Source of the DNA: Nansenia antarctica
Taxonomy: Eukaryota > Chordata > Actinopteri > Argentiniformes > Microstomatidae
DNA length: 64,000 nt
Assembly (NCBI GenBank): GCA_963989245.1
Contig: OZ022340.1
Span: forward strand, 47,081,948-47,145,947
Direction: 5' to 3'
Shown: positions 20,041-31,089 of the stretch, in pieces
Position numbering within the stretch: the first letter of the stretch is position 1
How the letters are laid out: every line of letters begins with the position of its first letter
The notes under the pieces: model-generated
What the model saw: the letters and a program-made list of their open reading frames with translations, nothing else
The model's database searches: none
Told to the model about the DNA's origin: nothing
Position numbers and translations under genes: made by a program

Positions 20041-20532
20041 ATCAGTAACAGAACAGTTAATTGCAAGTCTGAATGCTTTATACACCCCTCAAATTTAATT
20101 TCTATACCCTGCCACACACAGCCCACACAGAGACCAAACACAAAACCACTCAAGCTAGCACTTTTCAATGCCAGATCCTTAGCTAATAAGTCTCTCTTAA
20201 TCAACGACTTGATTAGCTCCTATGAACTAGATTTCTTATTTATCACTGAGACCTGGTTAGATAAAGATAACAAGACACCAATTCTTATTGAGTCAGCACC
20301 CCCCAATTTTAGAACCTTAGATGTCGTTAGATCCCACAAAAAAGGTGGTGGAATCGCCTCTTTCTTCAGAGACAGTTTTAACTGCAAACAGAAATCCTTT
20401 GGGGAATTTTTATCATTTGAACATCTTTCAGTTGTTTTTAAATGTTCCACTCGAATTATTTTTATAATTTTATACAGACCACCCCAATACTCTACTAGCT
20501 TCTTTAATGAACTTACAGAGCTTCTCTCAGAA
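20041..20532 (+). pseudogene. LINE endonuclease-domain fragment
   Basis: An open frame carries LALFNARSLANKS, LDFLFITETWLDKDNK, KKGGGIASFF and ILYRPPQ. These are the Asn, Glu and RPP blocks of the AP-endonuclease domain of non-LTR retrotransposons (L2/CR1/Rex-like). The match stops at ELTELLSE, where the next sequence changes character. The GDFN block and the reverse transcriptase are missing. Confidence 0.75.
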
Positions 20533-21159
20533 TGTTACTGTTGCTGGGCTGAAGTAAAAGTCTGCACACCCACGTGGTTCGACAGGATACCGTTTCCTGT
20601 TCACCAATTTTGACTTGTTAGAGTCTCCGTAGAAACCCAAGCACATGCCAAACATACTGCAATATCCTTCCGCGGCCAGGCAATAGTAGTTAAGATATGA
20701 TTTGCCTGATCAAAGATTGCGATTACATGTTACAATTTTAAACACAATAATACTTTACATTTAATATATCAGCAATTAGTTATGCTGTTATGTTGAGAAT
20801 ATACTGCTGAATAGATCGAGTTGTGTTACTTACTCACTGAAAATAGTCCGTGCCAGTATAAAGGCTCGTGTCTGCGTCATCATCGGTCTTTTCATTCCAG
20901 CCTCGTGCCTGACGGGCTGATTACGGACAGGTGCTGAGGTGTTGGAGAGAGGCAGAGAGAGCTGTACTTGTTCTTTATTCTTTATTCTTTAGAAAATACT
21001 CGCTCAGCACGTCAGTGACGTTGCTGTACGCCAATTAAAAACATATTTACAGCCTTTCCTCTGTAAGATGTACACACGCCATCCAAAAACCTTTGCTCCC
21101 TTCTCACTGGAGCTGTGCGGGTGGCTAGAGCAAAACAGTCCACAGATACGAGCGACCAC

Positions 21160-21161
<2 letters not shown>

Positions 21162-21234
<73 letters not shown>
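21162..21234. repeat. (AC)n microsatellite
   Basis: Uninterrupted AC dinucleotides over about 73 bp. Confidence 0.97.
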
Positions 21235-21236
<2 letters not shown>

Positions 21237-21309
21237 TATGGAAAGTTTGAGCGGCAGTGACGGCCGCGCGCTGCACTTAGTATTTATTCTTGATTATTTT
21301 GAACGTCTC

Positions 21310-21435
21310 GTTCAGCCCGTCAGTGACGGTGCAGTGTGTGTGTGTTAGCCCGTCAGTGACGGTGCAGTGTGTGTGTTAGCCCGTCAGTGACGGTGCAGTG
21401 TGTGTGTGTGTTAGCCCGTCAGTGACGGTGCTGAG
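21310..21435. repeat. short tandem repeat containing CCCGTCAGTGACGGTG
   Basis: The palindrome CCCGTCAGTGACGG occurs four times (near 21317, 21350, 21380 and 21416), separated by GTGTGT runs. Confidence 0.85.
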
Positions 21436-21513
21436 CCGTGCTGTACGTTAATAAACACGTTTGTACAGCTGTTCCTTTGTGTCGACCTCCCTCTGTGCCT
21501 AGAGACTCTTACA

Positions 21514-21955
21514 CTAATGTTACCACCAGGTGCTAGCTAACTAAGGTAGCTAATGTTACCACCAGGTGCTAGCCAGCTACGGTAGCTAATGTTACCACCA
21601 GGTGCTAGCTAGCTACGGTAGCTAATGTTACCACCAGGTGCTGGCTAGCTACGGTAGCTAACGTTACCACCAGGTGCTAGCTAACTAAGGTAGCTAATGT
21701 TACCACCAGGTGCTAGCTAGCTATGGTAGCTAATGTTACCACCAGGTGCTAGCTAGCTACGGTAGCTAACGTTACCACCAGGTGCTGGCCAGCTACGGTA
21801 GCTAATGTTACCACCAGGTGCTAGCTAGCTACGGTAGCTAATGTTACCACCAGGTGCTAGCTAGCTACGGTAGCTAACGTTACCACCAGGTGCTAGCCAG
21901 CTACGGTAGCTACTTTACCACCAGGTGCTAGCTAGCTAAGGTAGCTAACGTTACC
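21514..21955. repeat. 36-bp minisatellite, about 12 copies
   Basis: Units read CTAATGTTACCACCAGGTGC followed by TAGCTAGCTACGGTAG, with AAC/AAT, CCAG/CTAG and AAGG/ACGG variants that mark higher-order groupings. Confidence 0.95.
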
Positions 21956-22284
21956 GATGCATCATCAGACAGAAATGAGCAACTGCGACTCCGCTGGCAG
22001 AAGGGTGAAAGAGGAGAAACGCTTTGAAATGGATACCATTTCCACCGACATAATAAATATTGCCTCTCACGTAGGCTATTATGAAGGAGTGCACACAAAG
22101 GATACGTGCACACTGCACATATCATATTCGTCCATGTGCTATACGCATCACACTATATACATATATATTTACTGTTCATATAATATTGATATTCATGCAA
22201 ATATATTTACTCTTTACATTCATATTCATTGCATGTATAGCGCGAGGTTGACCACCGTCCGCATTGACTTCACAGTAATGTACG

Positions 22285-22550
22285 TCTTTGAATGAATGAA
22301 TGAATGGTCTTTATTGTCATTGCTATAGTACAGGTACCAAACAACGAAATTTAGGAGGGGTGGCTCCCCTGGTGCTAGGAAAGAAAAAAAACAAAAAAAA
22401 ACAAGGGAAGGAGCTGGTTTACATAAATAAAGGCTATGTACACTATCCACTATACTATACTGTACAGATAGACGACTAGGGTTGTCATATTGCACATAGT
22501 GTTATTGCACATTTGAAGTGTCGCAGTTTGCAGGCTAGAAATGTACATAT
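22285..22550 (-). mobile_element. L2-like LINE 3' UTR, copy 1
   Basis: A GAAT-repeat tail lies at 22289-22302, then TGGTCTTTATTGTCATTGCT and ACGAAATTTAGGAGGGGTGG. Nearly identical sequence follows the RT fragment at 24556-24860. The element ends where the hAT fragment begins. Confidence 0.75.
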
Positions 22551-22559
22551 TTGTGCCTC

Positions 22560-23622
22560 TACTACTTTATAAGGGTAACATTCCCGATAAGTCCAATGAT
22601 TGCAATATCCATACAGTGAAGAACATGAACAGGCCCACTGTAGACAATTGACTATCATCCAAGTAGGCCTGTATGCATGTTATTTAATTATCTTGTATCC
22701 ACCTAAGGTAAGGTGACCAGATTTCTCAGATGCAATCTGGGGACATTTCCAACTTTTTAGGAAAAATGTATACATTTTATCATGATGAAATACAGAAACG
22801 GGGACAATTGCTGTTTCATTTATTTTGACCAATGTATACACATTCAAGCAAGAATACTCAAGTGTAACAACTGGAATGTGCCTCTCAACATTAGTGTCAG
22901 TGTACTGTAAGTGGTATTAAAAGTAATTCTTAGAACTGTTCAGGTTGACGAGCCAACCAAAGCTGTTCTGGTTGCATTATGGATGATGTGGGCAGGACAA
23001 CCCAAGCCAATCACCTCCCGCTGCAGAGAATCTTTTACTTTGGTGTGGACATTGACCCTCCCTGCCCTATTCAGGCCCCCAAAGTTTGTGTTTGTATTAT
23101 CTGCAGAGAATGCCACCACTTTGTTCTGAAGAGTGTATTTCTCTATGACAACAAGCTGCCAGTTGCTCTGCTGTTTCCCCCTTAAGCTCAACAAAATCAA
23201 GTAGCTTTGTTTCTACTGACAGGCTCCCATCATATATTTTGCAGTACCTGACTAGTACTGGCATCAGCTTAACATGTCCATGATTTGAAGCATCAGTTGA
23301 AATGGACACAAATTCAACTCTATCTAGGTCCTGTGTTACCATAGTGGTTGCCCAAGGTGCAAAAACATTCTGAACAATAGCATCACCTTTTGTCCTGGCA
23401 CAGGTAAACTTCGGCTCATAAAGCTTCCTTGTCAGTTGAGCAGTGCAGTCGAGGGAGCGGTAACTATGATTGTGTTTCAATGTATGATATGCCAAGATTC
23501 CCTCCTTTATGGCCAGATCATACTCATGTTGGGTAGGCTCTACCCTTTTAAAGAAGGTGGTGACACTGGGAACACCTGCACTGGCAGTTATAGCGCTTTT
23601 GTGTCTCTTGGTCTGTTGGTGC
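22560..23622 (-). pseudogene. hAT-family transposase fragment, frameshifted
   Basis: On the minus strand a 204-codon frame (from 23711; the recognisable part begins near 23620) reads EGILAYHTLKHNHSYRSLDC, EPKFTCARTKGDAIV, FVSISTDASNHGHVKLMPVL and ELKGETAEQLA, a hAT transposase region with its first acidic block. The homology continues in another frame (22940-23200) with VVAFSADNTNTNFGGL and LGCPAHIIHNA, the second acidic block, so there is a frameshift near 23170. The rest decays below 22940. A directly repeated copy of 22550-23230 lies at 41741-42432. Confidence 0.75.
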
Positions 23623-24552
23623 CAGGGCTGGACTGGGACAAAAATTAGGCCCTGGCATTTTTGGCCCAGACAGGCCCACCCCAATCGGTCGGACCACACC
23701 CACCAGCACAAAAATACTTGCCTTATATACTCGTCTTATATACTGTGCTGTACAGTCATATGACAAACTGTAGTATTCCCCCAAACCACTACAAAGACGA
23801 CTACATACAGTAAGCAATGGTACCAGTGCAAGTAGACCAGTGTACTCAGTGATCAGATTCCAGAGCGAATTTACGAACGCAGCCTTGTTCTAGATTTTTT
23901 TTCTCCATTATCAACCTAGCATTGCGCTTTAGAGTAAAACAAAGCACGCAACTGTCGCGTCTATCTTTTCATGGCAACTCTATATTGTGATTTACAAGGG
24001 ATATTAAGTAATATTATTACTTGGTTACATTTTGCAATTGATCCGCGGTACACATGCGTGCCGAACCGTGGGGGGCGATCCGTTACACCCCTAACAGCTA
24101 CCTATATTTTCCTTACCGGGTCAACGGTTACAGGCTGACTCGGCCCCGCTTCTTCTGTATCCTCTCTATCCTCTGTATCTGTACCCTGCTCCCACTCCTC
24201 CCTGCCAGCCTCCTCTTCAACCTGTTGCTGTTGCTGCTGTGGTAAACTTGAGGGTGCAGCAAACATGTCCCTAATGTTTACACATTTGGCAGCATCTGCC
24301 TCAAGTTTCTTTTTGTTTTTCTCCCTAAGTTTTTCCCAGCCTCCCTTCCGTTTTAGTGTGCTTTTGCGCTCCATCTCTCTCAGTATCTATCTAGTAACTA
24401 TCCAGGCTAACTACATTTATTTTGCCAGACGGAGGTCTGGTGCTGCGTGCGTGCGTGACCCCTGACCCCCCCCCCCCCCCCCCCCCTTCTCTCTGTTGAT
24501 TGGGCCAGCCCAGTGTCTGTATAGAAAATTGACCAATGGGCCGCTGTCCCTG
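23623..24552 (-). mobile_element. hAT-like element remnant with N-terminal transposase frame
   Basis: At 23623 a CAGGGCTGGACTGGGACA end begins, a hAT-type terminal sequence that cuts the transposase fragment to its left. The opposite border may be CCCTG at 24548-24552. A minus-strand frame (24374-24102) opens MERKSTLKRKGGWEKLREKN and CVNIRDMF, like the N-terminus of TTF-finger hAT transposases. The catalytic region is absent. A poly(C) run of about 24 bases lies at 24464-24487. No matching target duplication is visible. Confidence 0.45.
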
Positions 24553-24555
24553 ATT

Positions 24556-25230
24556 TGAATGAATGAATGAATGAATGGTCTTTATTGTCATTGCTATAGT
24601 ACAGGTACCAAACAACGAAATTTAGGAGGGGTGGCTCCCCTGGTGCTAGGAAAGAAAAAAAACACAAGAAGGGAAGGAGCTGGTTTACATAAATAAAGGC
24701 TATGTACACTATCCACTATACTATACTGTACAGATAGACGACTAGGGTTGTCATATTGCACATAGTGTTATTGCACATTCATTTGAAGTGTCGCAGTTTG
24801 CAGGCTAGAAATGAACATATTTGTGCCTTAGCACTACACCTGATTTTTTCAGTCCAGCAGCTGCCATCAATCCGTCCAGACTGTCCAGGGCCCAGAACCT
24901 AGATCTTTGCTGTGTTCAGGGCCTGGATGGCCCTGGGGTAGAAGCTGTGCTTCAGTCTGTTTGTCCTTGCGGCCATGGTCCTGTACCGCCTTTTCGAGGG
25001 CAGCCGGGTAAAGTGTTCGTACCCAGGGTGGGTTGGGTCTCTGGAGATCTTGGAGGCCTTCCTGAGACAGCGTGTGTTGTACAGCTCTTCCAGAGAGGGG
25101 AGGGTTCTCTCCGCGGTTGTGCAGCTGGAGAACCAGTTGCAGATGCCGTAGGTGAGGATGCTCTCCACTGCGCCGCGGTAGTAGGCCACCATTATCTCCT
25201 TTTGGCGAGAGATATACCCAGGTTTTGAGG
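24556..25230 (-). mobile_element. L2-like LINE 3' end, copy 2 (RT C-terminus plus 3' UTR)
   Basis: Minus-strand frame 25192-24899 reads VAYYRGAVESILTYGICNWF, DPTHPGYEHFTRLPSKRRYR and RTNRLKHSFYPRAIQALN, the end of an L2/CR1-type reverse transcriptase ORF. The 3' UTR and GAAT tail match 22285-22550. Confidence 0.8.
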
Positions 25231-25906
25231 TAAATTAGGCTTAATCCCAAATAGATGCCCTATCAATATTGCATTATTATAAATGCATTGTAATGGCCAG
25301 TTTTTAGATCTCCATTAAGACAATTTAATAAACCCTCTGACAAATCTCATAATCTGTTTTTCGGTGCAGTACGCCCACTGGATTTTTTTATGTATTCTAA
25401 GTATGCATCATTAAACTGAGATTATCCAAAATATATACGTATGTATATACAATCTGTTGAGAGAATGATATACAATTTGAGAACAAACTTTAGAAGATAT
25501 AATTTTTATTCATAACTCAACAAAAAAAACATCACAGTGTAAATGTTAGAAAACCATGTCAGTAGTCCACTTAGCTTTCACAAATTCAAACAAAAACTCA
25601 ATCTGACATTAAAATAGATAAGAATAGGAAGTGGAAACTAAAAGACATGCTGGGAGGTGTAAGTAAAAAATACAGCAGCCTACATCAGTTGGTTCTTCTA
25701 TCATGCTAACATCTGTGATTTGTTATAATGACCTGTGGCAGGGTGGACTGCTCGATGCCTCCCTCTGGTGGCAAGAACCGTGGAGTGATCTTCAACAACC
25801 ACTTATCCGGGTTTTTATGGGCCGTTCAATGGTAGCTTTCGATTTATGGGCCGTTCGATGGTAGCTATTTTTTTTTTATTTTGCCGGTCGGCTCGGCTCA
25901 AAACTG
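25231..25906. other. non-coding stretch next to the RBMS retrocopy
   Basis: A/T-rich sequence; TATGGGCCGTTCAATGGTAG is tandemly repeated near 25815-25865. No gene was recognised. Confidence 0.5.
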
Positions 25907-26990
25907 CTACTTGCTTTGTTGACTATATGGAGAGGAATTGTTGGACGAATCCACCTGCTGCTGCGTGCCGTTTTCAGCAGCAGCCTGCATGTGGGAATAC
26001 TGGGGGGATGTAGGCTCCTTGCATGGCTGTGTTAGCAGGAATGTACGCGCCGCTGTTCCCCAGTGAGAGATGGCCCATCTGCTGTGTCATCATGGCGGTA
26101 GGCTGCATTGACATGGTGTGGTCCACAGAGGGCGACATCACAGCTGCCGGGTGTTGCATAATGTAAGGCTGATGGGCCATCCAAGAATGATTCTGCACCT
26201 GGTAGGTGGAGACAGGAGACAGGAGACATATAAGGAGACATAGCCGTCTGAGCCATCATCCTGTTAGTCAGGGTGTACGGAGACGCGTAATACCCATTCT
26301 GCATAGCGGCTGAGGATGGATCATAGGCCAGAGTCATCCCACCCAGTCGCAGCTCCGCCTCCCTGGGCCATGTCCGTCCGTTGGGGACAAACGGACTGTG
26401 ACTGTGCCTCTTCCTCTGACCATCAGCAAACTTACAGAGCAGGGGCTCAGGGGGCGCCAAAGTTCCTGGCACCATCTTGATAAACTTCCCATTGAAGTGG
26501 GAGATCACTGCGTTGCACTTCTCTGTGGACTCCATCCTGGCGAAGCCCACCCCTCTGCTGTTCCCACTGTAGTCCCTGAGGACGCGGGTGGAGATGACCT
26601 GGCCGAAGGGCCTCAGCAGGCTCTCCAGCTCCTGCTCGTCCACTGACAGGGGCAGGTTGGAGATGTAGAGGTTGGTAGGGTCCTGCTCCTGCTGCTTAGC
26701 CATCTGAGCTTGTATTCCACTCGTCTTCAGGGCATGGACTGCCTTCAGGGCTGCTGCTGGACTGTCAAAGTCCACAAACCCATAGCCTTTACATTTATTT
26801 GTTGTCTTATCAAGGATGGCCTTAGCCGATACGATCTTGCCATACGGCTGGCAGAGTTTGACTAGATCCAGGTCGGTGGTTGCCGGGGGCAACCCGCGGA
26901 TGTACAGGTTGGTTTTGCTGAGCTGGTCCCAGCCCGTGGTGCTGCTGCTCACCGTGCTATCTTTCAATCTTTCTCCTCCACTTCCTCTTC
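25907..26990 (-). pseudogene. rbms: RBMS-family (single-stranded RNA/DNA-binding) retrocopy, full-length 3' part
   Basis: RBMS proteins bind AU-rich RNA or single-stranded DNA through two RRMs. On the minus strand STTGWDQLSKTNLYIRGL starts RRM1, GYGFVDFDSPAAALKAV ends it, NLYISNLPLSVDEQELE starts RRM2, and the Gln/Met-rich tail continues to SSPYSQQSK and a stop at 25907. All of this is intronless, although the vertebrate genes are multi-exon, so it is a retrocopy. Two frameshifts break the tail: a 7-bp duplication of GAGACAG near 26215 and an extra C near 26003. The tail wording resembles RBMS1/RBMS3. RRM1-RRM2 are intact and form part of repeat unit 1. Confidence 0.8.
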
Positions 26991-27242
26991 TATTTCTTCT
27001 TTCACCATCAAAGCTTTTTCCTCCTCTTCCTCTCTTCCAGCCACCATCATTTCTTCTTCTTCCTCTTTCACTAACACATTATGTTCCAGTGGTGGACTGC
27101 AGTCCTCCAACTTCACTGCCACCATCTCTGGACCCTGCTGTGAACCCAGGGACTCTGTGGACTTTGCTTCAGACATGGTAGCTGGGCTGTGAGATGGATA
27201 TTTCTGCGTTTTCACCAATGTGGAGATACCGGCGCTGCTCAA
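26964..27242 (-). pseudogene. zinc-finger-gene-type acidic N-terminal segment, unit 1
   Basis: The 92-codon frame contains MSEAKSTESL, MVAVKLEDCSPPLEHNVLVK and long Glu runs ending EEEVEEKD. This resembles the N-terminal region of many fish C2H2 zinc-finger genes. The stop overlaps the start of the RBMS segment in another frame. Confidence 0.5.
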
Positions 27243-27370
27243 AACGGCCCTGTCAGAAGTCTTCTGTCCTTATAATATAATATTATGGTCATAGAGACGT
27301 TACCTTGCTGTCTGTCCTTATATGGTCATAGAGACGTTACCTTACAAGCTGGCGACCTCGACGGACTCAC

Positions 27371-27599
27371 TATTCCACTCGTCTTCAGGGCATGGACTGC
27401 CTTCAGGGCTGCTGCTGGACTGTCAAAGTCCACAAACCCATAGCCTTTACATTTATTTGTTGTCTTATCAAGGATGGCCTTAGCCGATACGATCTTGCCA
27501 TACGGCTGGCAGAGTTTGACTAGATCCAGGTCGGTGGTTGCCGGGGGCAACCCGCGGATGTACAGGTTGGTTTTGCTGAGCTGGTCCCAGCCCGTGGTG
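27371..27599 (-). pseudogene. rbms: half-RRM1 exon of RBMS, unit 1
   Basis: It repeats the first part of RRM1 (TTGWDQLSKTNL to ALKTSGI), then meets GTGAGT, a good donor, instead of continuing into QAQMAKQQ as the intronless copy does. It is preceded by TTAAG. So each unit carries both a genomic-type and a cDNA-type RBMS segment. Confidence 0.7.
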
Positions 27600-27791
27600 C
27601 TTAACAAGGTATGACAGGGTTATGACAGGGTATGATGGACAAGGTATGACAGGGTATGACCAGGGTATGATGGACAGGGACAGGGTATGACAGGGTATGA
27701 CCAGGGTATGATGGACAGGGACAGGGTATGACCAGGGTATGATGGACAGGGACAGGGTATGACAGGGTATAACCGCATCACCTTGACTTAC

Positions 27792-28247
27792 CGTTCAAAA
27801 TATCATCGTTAAAAAACAGCATCGCCTCAGGATATTTGGTTCCATTCTCCACATTAACCACTGAAAGAGATAAATCCACAGCAATAAATTACTAGCTGGT
27901 TTACTCATCATTGCAAATAAATAAATACATACATTAAAAAATAGCCGTTTTTGGACACCCGGCCTCTCCACATGCCTTGCACCTGCCTAGCTACCTGGCT
28001 AACGTTAGCTGAGTGGAACACGTGTTTCTTCCAAGCAAAGTCAGTGGAACATCGGGACAAAATGTGGGGGGAAAAGACAGTTATTTGTCTTACCATCCTC
28101 TAAAGTCACCGTTTTGTTTCCTTTGATCCGCTGAACAACTCCGAGGAAAGTTCCTGTGATCCGCTGAACAACTCCGAGGAAAGTTCCTGTTCCCGTTAAC
28201 TTGATCCGTTTTCCGATTAAGCGGTCGATGTATTGCGAGTCGTCCAT
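27792..28247 (-). CDS. exd1: EXD1-like LSm-domain gene, exons 1-2, unit 1
   Basis: Exon 1 (28247-28094) encodes MDDSQYIDRLIGKRIKLTGT and NKTVTLED and ends at GTAAGA. Exon 2 (27860-27792) follows TCTCTTTCAG, encodes VVNVENGTKYPEAMLFFNDD and ends at GTAAGT. The two exons join in phase to give an LSm-like fold as in the N-terminus of EXD1, a cofactor of piRNA biogenesis. An 11-residue tandem duplication (GTFLGVVQRIT) is present in exon 1. The nuclease exons are missing from the array. EXD1 identity is from motif memory. Confidence 0.5.
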
Positions 28248-28359
28248 TCTCCTTTTTAGTCGAAAAGACTAAAGACGAAAAGAAGGCAAACTCAAATGAT
28301 TCAGCCACGTCTAGCGGCCTTGTTATCCGAAGCGAAGTCGTCTCATAATACGCTGACCT

Positions 28360-29028
28360 CTAAACTGAGGCTGAGGATGGATCATAGGCCAGAGTCATCC
28401 CACCCAGTCGCAGCTCCGCCTCCCTGGGCCATGTCCGTCCGTTGGGGACAAACGGACTGTGACTGTGCCTCTTCCTCTGACCATCAGCAAACTTACAGAG
28501 CAGGGGCTCAGGGGGCGCCAAAGTTCCTGGCACCATCTTGATAAACTTCCCATTGAAGTGGGAGATCACTGCGTTGCACTTCTCTGTGGACTCCATCCTG
28601 GCGAAGCCCACCCCTCTGCTGTTCCCACTGTAGTCCCTGAGGACGCGGGTGGAGATGACCTGGCCGAAGGGCCTCAGCAGGCTCTCCAGCTCCTGCTCGT
28701 CCACTGACAGGGGCAGGTTGGAGATGTAGAGGTTGGTAGGGTCCTGCTCCTGCTGCTTAGCCATCTGAGCTTGTATTCCACTCGTCTTCAGGGCATGGAC
28801 TGCCTTCAGGGCTGCTGCTGGACTGTCAAAGTCCACAAACCCATAGCCTTTACATTTATTTGTTGTCTTATCAAGGATGGCCTTAGCCGATACGATCTTG
28901 CCATACGGCTGGCAGAGTTTGACTAGATCCAGGTCGGTGGTTGCCGGGGGCAACCCGCGGATGTACAGGTTGGTTTTGCTGAGCTGGTCCCAGCCCGTGG
29001 TGCTGCTGCTCACCGTGCTATCTTTCAA
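28360..29028 (-). pseudogene. rbms: RBMS RRM1-RRM2 fragment, unit 2
   Basis: A 222-codon open frame contains both RRMs and terminates at the unit junction (DPSSASV then stop), having lost the C-terminal tail. Sequence is almost identical to unit 1. Confidence 0.8.
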
Positions 29029-30429
29029 TCTTTCTCCTCCACTTCCTCTTCTATTTCTTCTTTCACCATCAAAGCTTTTTCCTCCTCTTCCTCTCTTCCA
29101 GCCACCATCATTTCTTCTTCTTCCTCTTTCACTAACACATTATGTTCCAGTGGTGGACTGCAGTCCTCCAACTTCACTGCCACCATCTCTGGACCCTGCT
29201 GTGAACCCAGGGACTCTGTGGACTTTGCTTCAGACATGGTAGCTGGGCTGTGAGATGGATATTTCTGCGTTTTCACCAATGTGGAGATACCGGCGCTGCT
29301 CAAAACGGCCCTGTCGGAAGTCTTCTGTCCTTATAATATAATATTATGGTCATAGAGACGTTACCTTGCTGTCTGTCCTTATATGGTCATAGAGACGTTA
29401 CCTTACAAGCTGGCGACCTCGACGGACTCACTATTCCACTCGTCTTCAGGGCATGGACTGCCTTCAGGGCTGCTGCTGGACTGTCAAAGTCCACAAACCC
29501 ATAGCCTTTACATTTATTTGTTGTCTTATCAAGGATGGCCTTAGCCGATACGATCTTGCCATACGGCTGGCAGAGTTTGACTAGATCCAGGTCGGTGGTT
29601 GCCGGGGGCAACCCGCGGATGTACAGGTTGGTTTTGCTGAGCTGGTCCCAGCCCGTGGTGCTTAATAAGGTATGACAGGGTTATGACAGGGTATGATGGA
29701 CAAGGTATGACAGGGTATGACCAGGGTATGATGGACAGGGACAGGGTATGACAGGGTATGACCAGGGTATGATGGACAGGGACAGGGTATGACCAGGGTA
29801 TGATGGACAGGGACAGGGTATGACAGGGTATAACCGCATCACCTTGACTTACCGTTCAAAATATCATCGTTAAAAAACAGCATCGCCTCAGGATATTTGG
29901 TTCCATTCTCCACATTAACGACTGAAAGAGATAAATCCACAGCAATAAATTACTAGCTGGTTTACTCATCATTGCAAATAAATAAATACATACATTAAAA
30001 AATAGCCGTTTTTGGACACCCGGCCTCTCCACATGCCTTGCACCTGCCTAGCTACCTGGCTAACATTAGCTGAGTGGAACACGTGTTTCTTCCAAGCAAA
30101 GTCAGTGGAACATCGGGACAAAATGTGGGGGGAAAAGACAGTTATTTGTCTTACCATCCTCTAAAGTCACCGTTTTGTTTCCTTTGATCCGCTGAACAAC
30201 TCCGAGGAAAGTTCCTGTGATCCGCTGAACAACTCCGAGGAAAGTTCCTGTTCCCGTTAACTTGATCCGTTTTCCGATTAAGCGGTCGATGTATTGCGAG
30301 TCGTCCATTCTCCTTTTTAGTCGAAAAGACTAAAGACGAAAAGAAGACAAACTCAAATGATTCAGCCACGTCTAGCGGCCTTGTTATCCGAAGCGAAGTC
30401 GTCTCATAATACGCTGACCTCTAAACTGA
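28369..30429 (-). repeat. array unit 2 (2061 bp)
   Basis: Nearly identical to unit 1. Contents: RBMS RRM1-RRM2 29028-28369 (ending in-frame SSASV stop at 28360), zinc-finger-type segment 29303-29025, half-RRM1 exon 29660-29432, minisatellite 29665-29835, EXD1-like exons 29921-29853 and 30308-30155. Confidence 0.9.
29853..30308 (-). CDS. exd1: EXD1-like exons 1-2, unit 2
   Basis: Same two exons as in unit 1, with the same 11-residue duplication and intact splice sites. Confidence 0.5.
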
Positions 30430-31089
30430 GGCTGAGGATGGATCATAGGCCAGAGTCATCCCACCCAGTCGCAGCTCCGCCTCCCTGGGCCATGTCCGTC
30501 CGTTGGGGACAAACGGACTGTGACTGTGCCTCTTCCTCTGACCATCAGCAAACTTACAGAGCAGGGGCTCAGGGGGCGCCAAAGTTCCTGGCACCATCTT
30601 GATAAACTTCCCATTGAAGTGGGAGATCACTGCGTTGCACTTCTCTGTGGACTCCATCCTGGCGAAGCCCACCCCTCTGCTGTTCCCACTGTAGTCCCTG
30701 AGGACGCGGGTGGAGATGACCTGGCCGAAGGGCCTCAGCAGGCTCTCCAGCTCCTGCTCGTCCACTGACAGGGGCAGGTTGGAGATGTAGAGGTTGGTAG
30801 GGTCCTGCTCCTGCTGCTTAGCCATCTGAGCTTGTATTCCACTCGTCTTCAGGGCATGGACTGCCTTCAGGGCTGCTGCTGGACTGTCAAAGTCCACAAA
30901 CCCATAGCCTTTACATTTATTTGTTGTCTTATCAAGGATGGCCTTAGCCGATACGATCTTGCCATACGGCTGGCAGAGTTTGACTAGATCCAGGTCGGTG
31001 GTTGCCGGGGGCAACCCGCGGATGTACAGGTTGTTTTTGCTGAGCTGGTCCCAGCCCGTGGTGCTGCTGCTCACCGTGCTATCTTTCAA
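30421..31089 (-). pseudogene. rbms: RBMS RRM1-RRM2 fragment, unit 3
   Basis: Same 222-codon frame, with a Thr-to-Asn change just before the first RRM strand. Confidence 0.8.

Larger units (their letters stand above)
20533..21513 (+). mobile_element. possible solo LTR or LTR-like repeat
   Basis: It begins TGTTACTGTT directly where the LINE fragment stops and ends CTCTTACA after an ATAAACA signal near 21451. It contains CTGATTACGGACAGGTG and CACGTCAGTGACG, words shared with the repeats at 1640-1890 and 2371-2622. AATGTTAC lies next to both borders, which could be a target duplication or coincidence with the adjacent minisatellite. Confidence 0.4.
26308..28368 (-). repeat. array unit 1 (2061 bp chimeric repeat)
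   Basis: The unit begins GGCTGAGGATGGATC inside the RBMS retrocopy and ends CTCTAAACTGA. From high to low coordinate (minus-strand sense) it holds EXD1-like exon 1 (28247-28094), exon 2 (27860-27792), a minisatellite (27604-27775), a half-RRM1 exon (27599-27371), a zinc-finger-type acidic N-terminus (27242-26964) and RBMS RRM1-RRM2 (26967-26308). It is the only copy in which the RBMS tail continues past the unit border, so this border marks the original junction. Confidence 0.9.

Noticed and set aside
21004..21348. Frames of Cys-Val/His-Thr repeats
   Set aside because: Translations of the (AC)n microsatellite.
26816..27181. 121-codon plus-strand frame repeated in each array unit
   Set aside because: Antisense shadow of the RBMS and Glu-rich minus-strand segments.
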